This document shows, piece by piece, positions 6,153 through 6,922 of a stretch of 6,922 nt of DNA (position 1 is its first letter; each line of letters begins with the position of its first letter). Below the pieces are notes generated by a model. The model did not search any database and had not been told where the DNA came from. It was given only the letters and a program-made list of their open reading frames with translations. Made by a program: the position numbers and the translations under genes. This DNA is from Xanthobacteraceae bacterium. Lineage in GTDB: Bacteria; Pseudomonadota; Alphaproteobacteria; Rhizobiales; Xanthobacteraceae. The stretch covers positions 1-6,922 of the forward strand of contig JASHXZ010000666.1 in assembly GCA_030043285.1 (NCBI GenBank). The letters run 5' to 3'.

Positions 6153-6431
6153 GTGATACGATCGTTTCGCAGCAAGGCGTTGCGGCGTTTCGCCGAGCGT
6201 GGAGACTCGTCCAAGCTCAGCGTGCAAAACCCCGATCGTATTCGACGCATCCTGCTTGCGCTCGATGCCGTCACCTTGCGCGAGCAAATGAACGTGCCGG
6301 GTTTGCGCTTTCATGCGTTGAAGGGACGCAGCAAAGGGCGATATGCTGTTGACGCGAGCGGCAATTGGCGCGTGACGTTTGCATGGGATGGTGAAGATGC
6401 CGTTGACGTGGATCTGGAGGATTATCACTGA
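6153..6431 (+). CDS. higB: HigB-type mRNA-cleaving toxin (RelE superfamily)
   Basis: This is a ribosome-dependent mRNA interferase toxin of the HigB family, kept inactive by the HigA antitoxin encoded immediately downstream. With the GTG start at 6153 the protein has 92 residues and begins (M)IRSFRSKALRRF, matching the family N-terminus. His54, Lys57, Asp90, Tyr91 and His92 then fall at exactly the positions known as catalytic in Proteus vulgaris HigB. The protein also has the family motifs PGLRFHALKG (49-58) and SGNWRVTF (69-76), and it ends DLEDYH. An in-frame ATG at 6126 would add nine residues not typical of the family and lies within the promoter region. No good Shine-Dalgarno sequence precedes the GTG. 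The stop overlaps the higA ATG by one base (TGATG). All key residues are present, so the toxin looks intact. Confidence 0.92.
   Translation: MIRSFRSKALRRFAERGDSSKLSVQNPDRIRRILLALDAVTLREQMNVPGLRFHALKGRSKGRYAVDASGNWRVTFAWDGEDAVDVDLEDYH
6416..6420 (+). promoter_or_regulatory. Ribosome binding site of higA inside the end of higB
   Basis: GGAGG lies ten bases before the higA ATG at 6431, within the last codons of higB. It contrasts with the absence of a clear ribosome site for higB and could favour antitoxin synthesis. Confidence 0.65.
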
Positions 6432-6742
6432 TGAGCAGGAACCGGCTTCTCCGCGGCTTTAAGGCGATGCATCCGGGTGAAATGCTGCGCGAAGACGTGC
6501 TGCCGGCGCTGGGCAAGCCCAAGACCGAGATAGCGCGGTTGTTGGGCGTATCGAGGCAGACGCTCTACGACATTTTGGACGAGAAGCAGCCGGTTACGCC
6601 CGGCATGGCTTTGCGGCTCGGTAAGCTCTTGGGCAACGGGCCGGAGCTTTGGATCAATCTGCAGCGGACCCACGATCTTGCGGTAGCCGAACGCGAGCTC
6701 GCAGGCGAGATCAAGAAAATACCGAGACTATCGGCGGCGTGA
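6431..6742 (+). CDS. higA: HigA-type antitoxin, HTH Xre family DNA-binding protein
   Basis: This antitoxin binds and neutralises HigB and usually represses the shared promoter. It has 103 residues, the normal length for the family. MHPGEMLREDVLPALG (13-28) is the typical HigA N-terminal signature. A helix-turn-helix follows (about 31-50: KTEIARLLGVSRQTLYDILD), then the family's TPGMALRLGKLLGNGPELWINLQ (56-78), ending in a charged tail. The ATG at 6431 overlaps the higB stop by one base and has GGAGG ten bases upstream. The toxin-first order is characteristic of higBA, unlike most type II systems. The gene converges with the oxidoreductase gene on the opposite strand, with nine bases between their stop codons. 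The likely target is the inverted repeat at 6106-6145. Confidence 0.93.
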   Translation: MSRNRLLRGFKAMHPGEMLREDVLPALGKPKTEIARLLGVSRQTLYDILDEKQPVTPGMALRLGKLLGNGPELWINLQRTHDLAVAERELAGEIKKIPRLSAA

Positions 6743-6754
6743 TCGCGCCGATCA
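6740..6754. terminator. Small palindrome joining the two convergent stop codons
   Basis: TGATCG (6740-6745) and CGATCA (6749-6754) pair over 6 bp around CGC. The palindrome includes the TGA stop of higA and the TGA stop of the minus-strand oxidoreductase gene. The stem is short and no real T-run follows on either strand, so it is at best a weak bidirectional terminator. Confidence 0.2.
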
Positions 6755-6922
6755 GTTGTTTCGACCTTTCGACTTCCGCCGCCCGCGCTTCACGCCGGCC
6801 ATCTTCTCCAGCACGGCGCAGACGGCGGCGGTGTCTTGATCGTCGTAGCCACTGCGCCGCGCCTTGGCATAAATTCCCTTGCTGGCGTCGAACATCGGCG
6901 TCGGCACGCCGATCTTGCGGGC
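6752..6922 (-). CDS. C-terminal end of a 3-hydroxyisobutyrate-dehydrogenase-type NAD(P)-dependent oxidoreductase (runs off the right edge)
   Basis: The final 56 residues and the TGA stop are present; the start lies beyond the window. The visible reading is ARKIGVPTPMFDASKGIYA followed by KARRSGYDDQDTAAVCAVLE and KMAGVKR, then a basic tail. This matches the pattern of the helical C-terminal NAD_binding_11 domain of beta-hydroxyacid dehydrogenases: small-residue P-T-P before a helix, then an Asp-containing D-x-x-A-V-x-x-x-L-E helix. These enzymes oxidise 3-hydroxy acids or reduce tartronate semialdehyde and similar compounds. The Rossmann domain and catalytic lysine are outside the window, so the substrate class cannot be judged. 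It is on the same strand as the hydrolase-transporter cluster but separated from it by higBA. Confidence 0.7.
   Translation of the reverse strand, partial: ARKIGVPTPMFDASKGIYAKARRSGYDDQDTAAVCAVLEKMAGVKRGRRKSKGRNN

Noticed and set aside
1..6922. tRNA, rRNA, riboswitch, CRISPR array, insertion sequence or phage genes.
   Set aside because: No regularly spaced repeats, cloverleaf-like segments, transposase motifs or phage structural motifs were seen; the coding genes and short spacers account for the whole window.

Overview
The window is GC-rich and densely coding. It reads like an alphaproteobacterium of the Bradyrhizobium/Rhodopseudomonas type. The grounds are codon use with G or C at most third positions, a HAAT-type (branched-chain amino acid/amide) ABC transporter with Tat-exported binding proteins, palindromic repeats that look like those scattered through such genomes, and a HigBA toxin-antitoxin pair. 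The assignment rests on style, not on a database match.

From about 6024 down to position 1, five genes run on the minus strand and look like one catabolic/uptake operon. In transcription order they are: a CocE/NonD-type serine hydrolase without a signal peptide (6024-4207); two tandem paralogous periplasmic binding proteins, each with a twin-arginine signal (4040-2769 and 2634-1378); a LivH-type permease (1244-372); and the first 125 residues of a LivM-type permease (375-1, cut by the window edge). LivH and LivM overlap by four bases. The ATPase genes expected to complete the transporter are not in the window. The simplest reading is that the binding proteins capture a small amide-, ester- or amino-acid-like compound, LivH/LivM import it, and the cytoplasmic hydrolase cleaves it. 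The substrate cannot be read from the sequence.

The spacers inside this operon are not empty. The 134-base gap between the binding-protein genes holds two perfect 9-bp-stem palindromes in opposite orientation. The 133-base gap between the second binding protein and livH holds another strong hairpin plus a degenerate palindrome. The layout resembles the REP elements known to stabilise binding-protein mRNA upstream of permease genes in other bacteria.

The right end (about 6100-6742, plus strand) is a complete higB-higA module. The toxin keeps the HigB active-site residues at exactly the Proteus vulgaris HigB positions when translation starts at a GTG (6153). A TTGACA -35 box lies inside an 8-bp inverted repeat just upstream, a likely autoregulatory operator. 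higA converges on the 3' end of a minus-strand gene (6922-6752, cut by the window edge) that looks like the C-terminus of a 3-hydroxyisobutyrate-dehydrogenase-type oxidoreductase. higBA therefore sits between two same-strand metabolic genes.

No stretch over 300 bases lacks a gene. I see no tRNA, rRNA, CRISPR array or insertion sequence. The content is mostly familiar; the points worth a second look are regulatory architecture, the tandem binding proteins, and a hydrolase apparently lacking its canonical catalytic aspartate.
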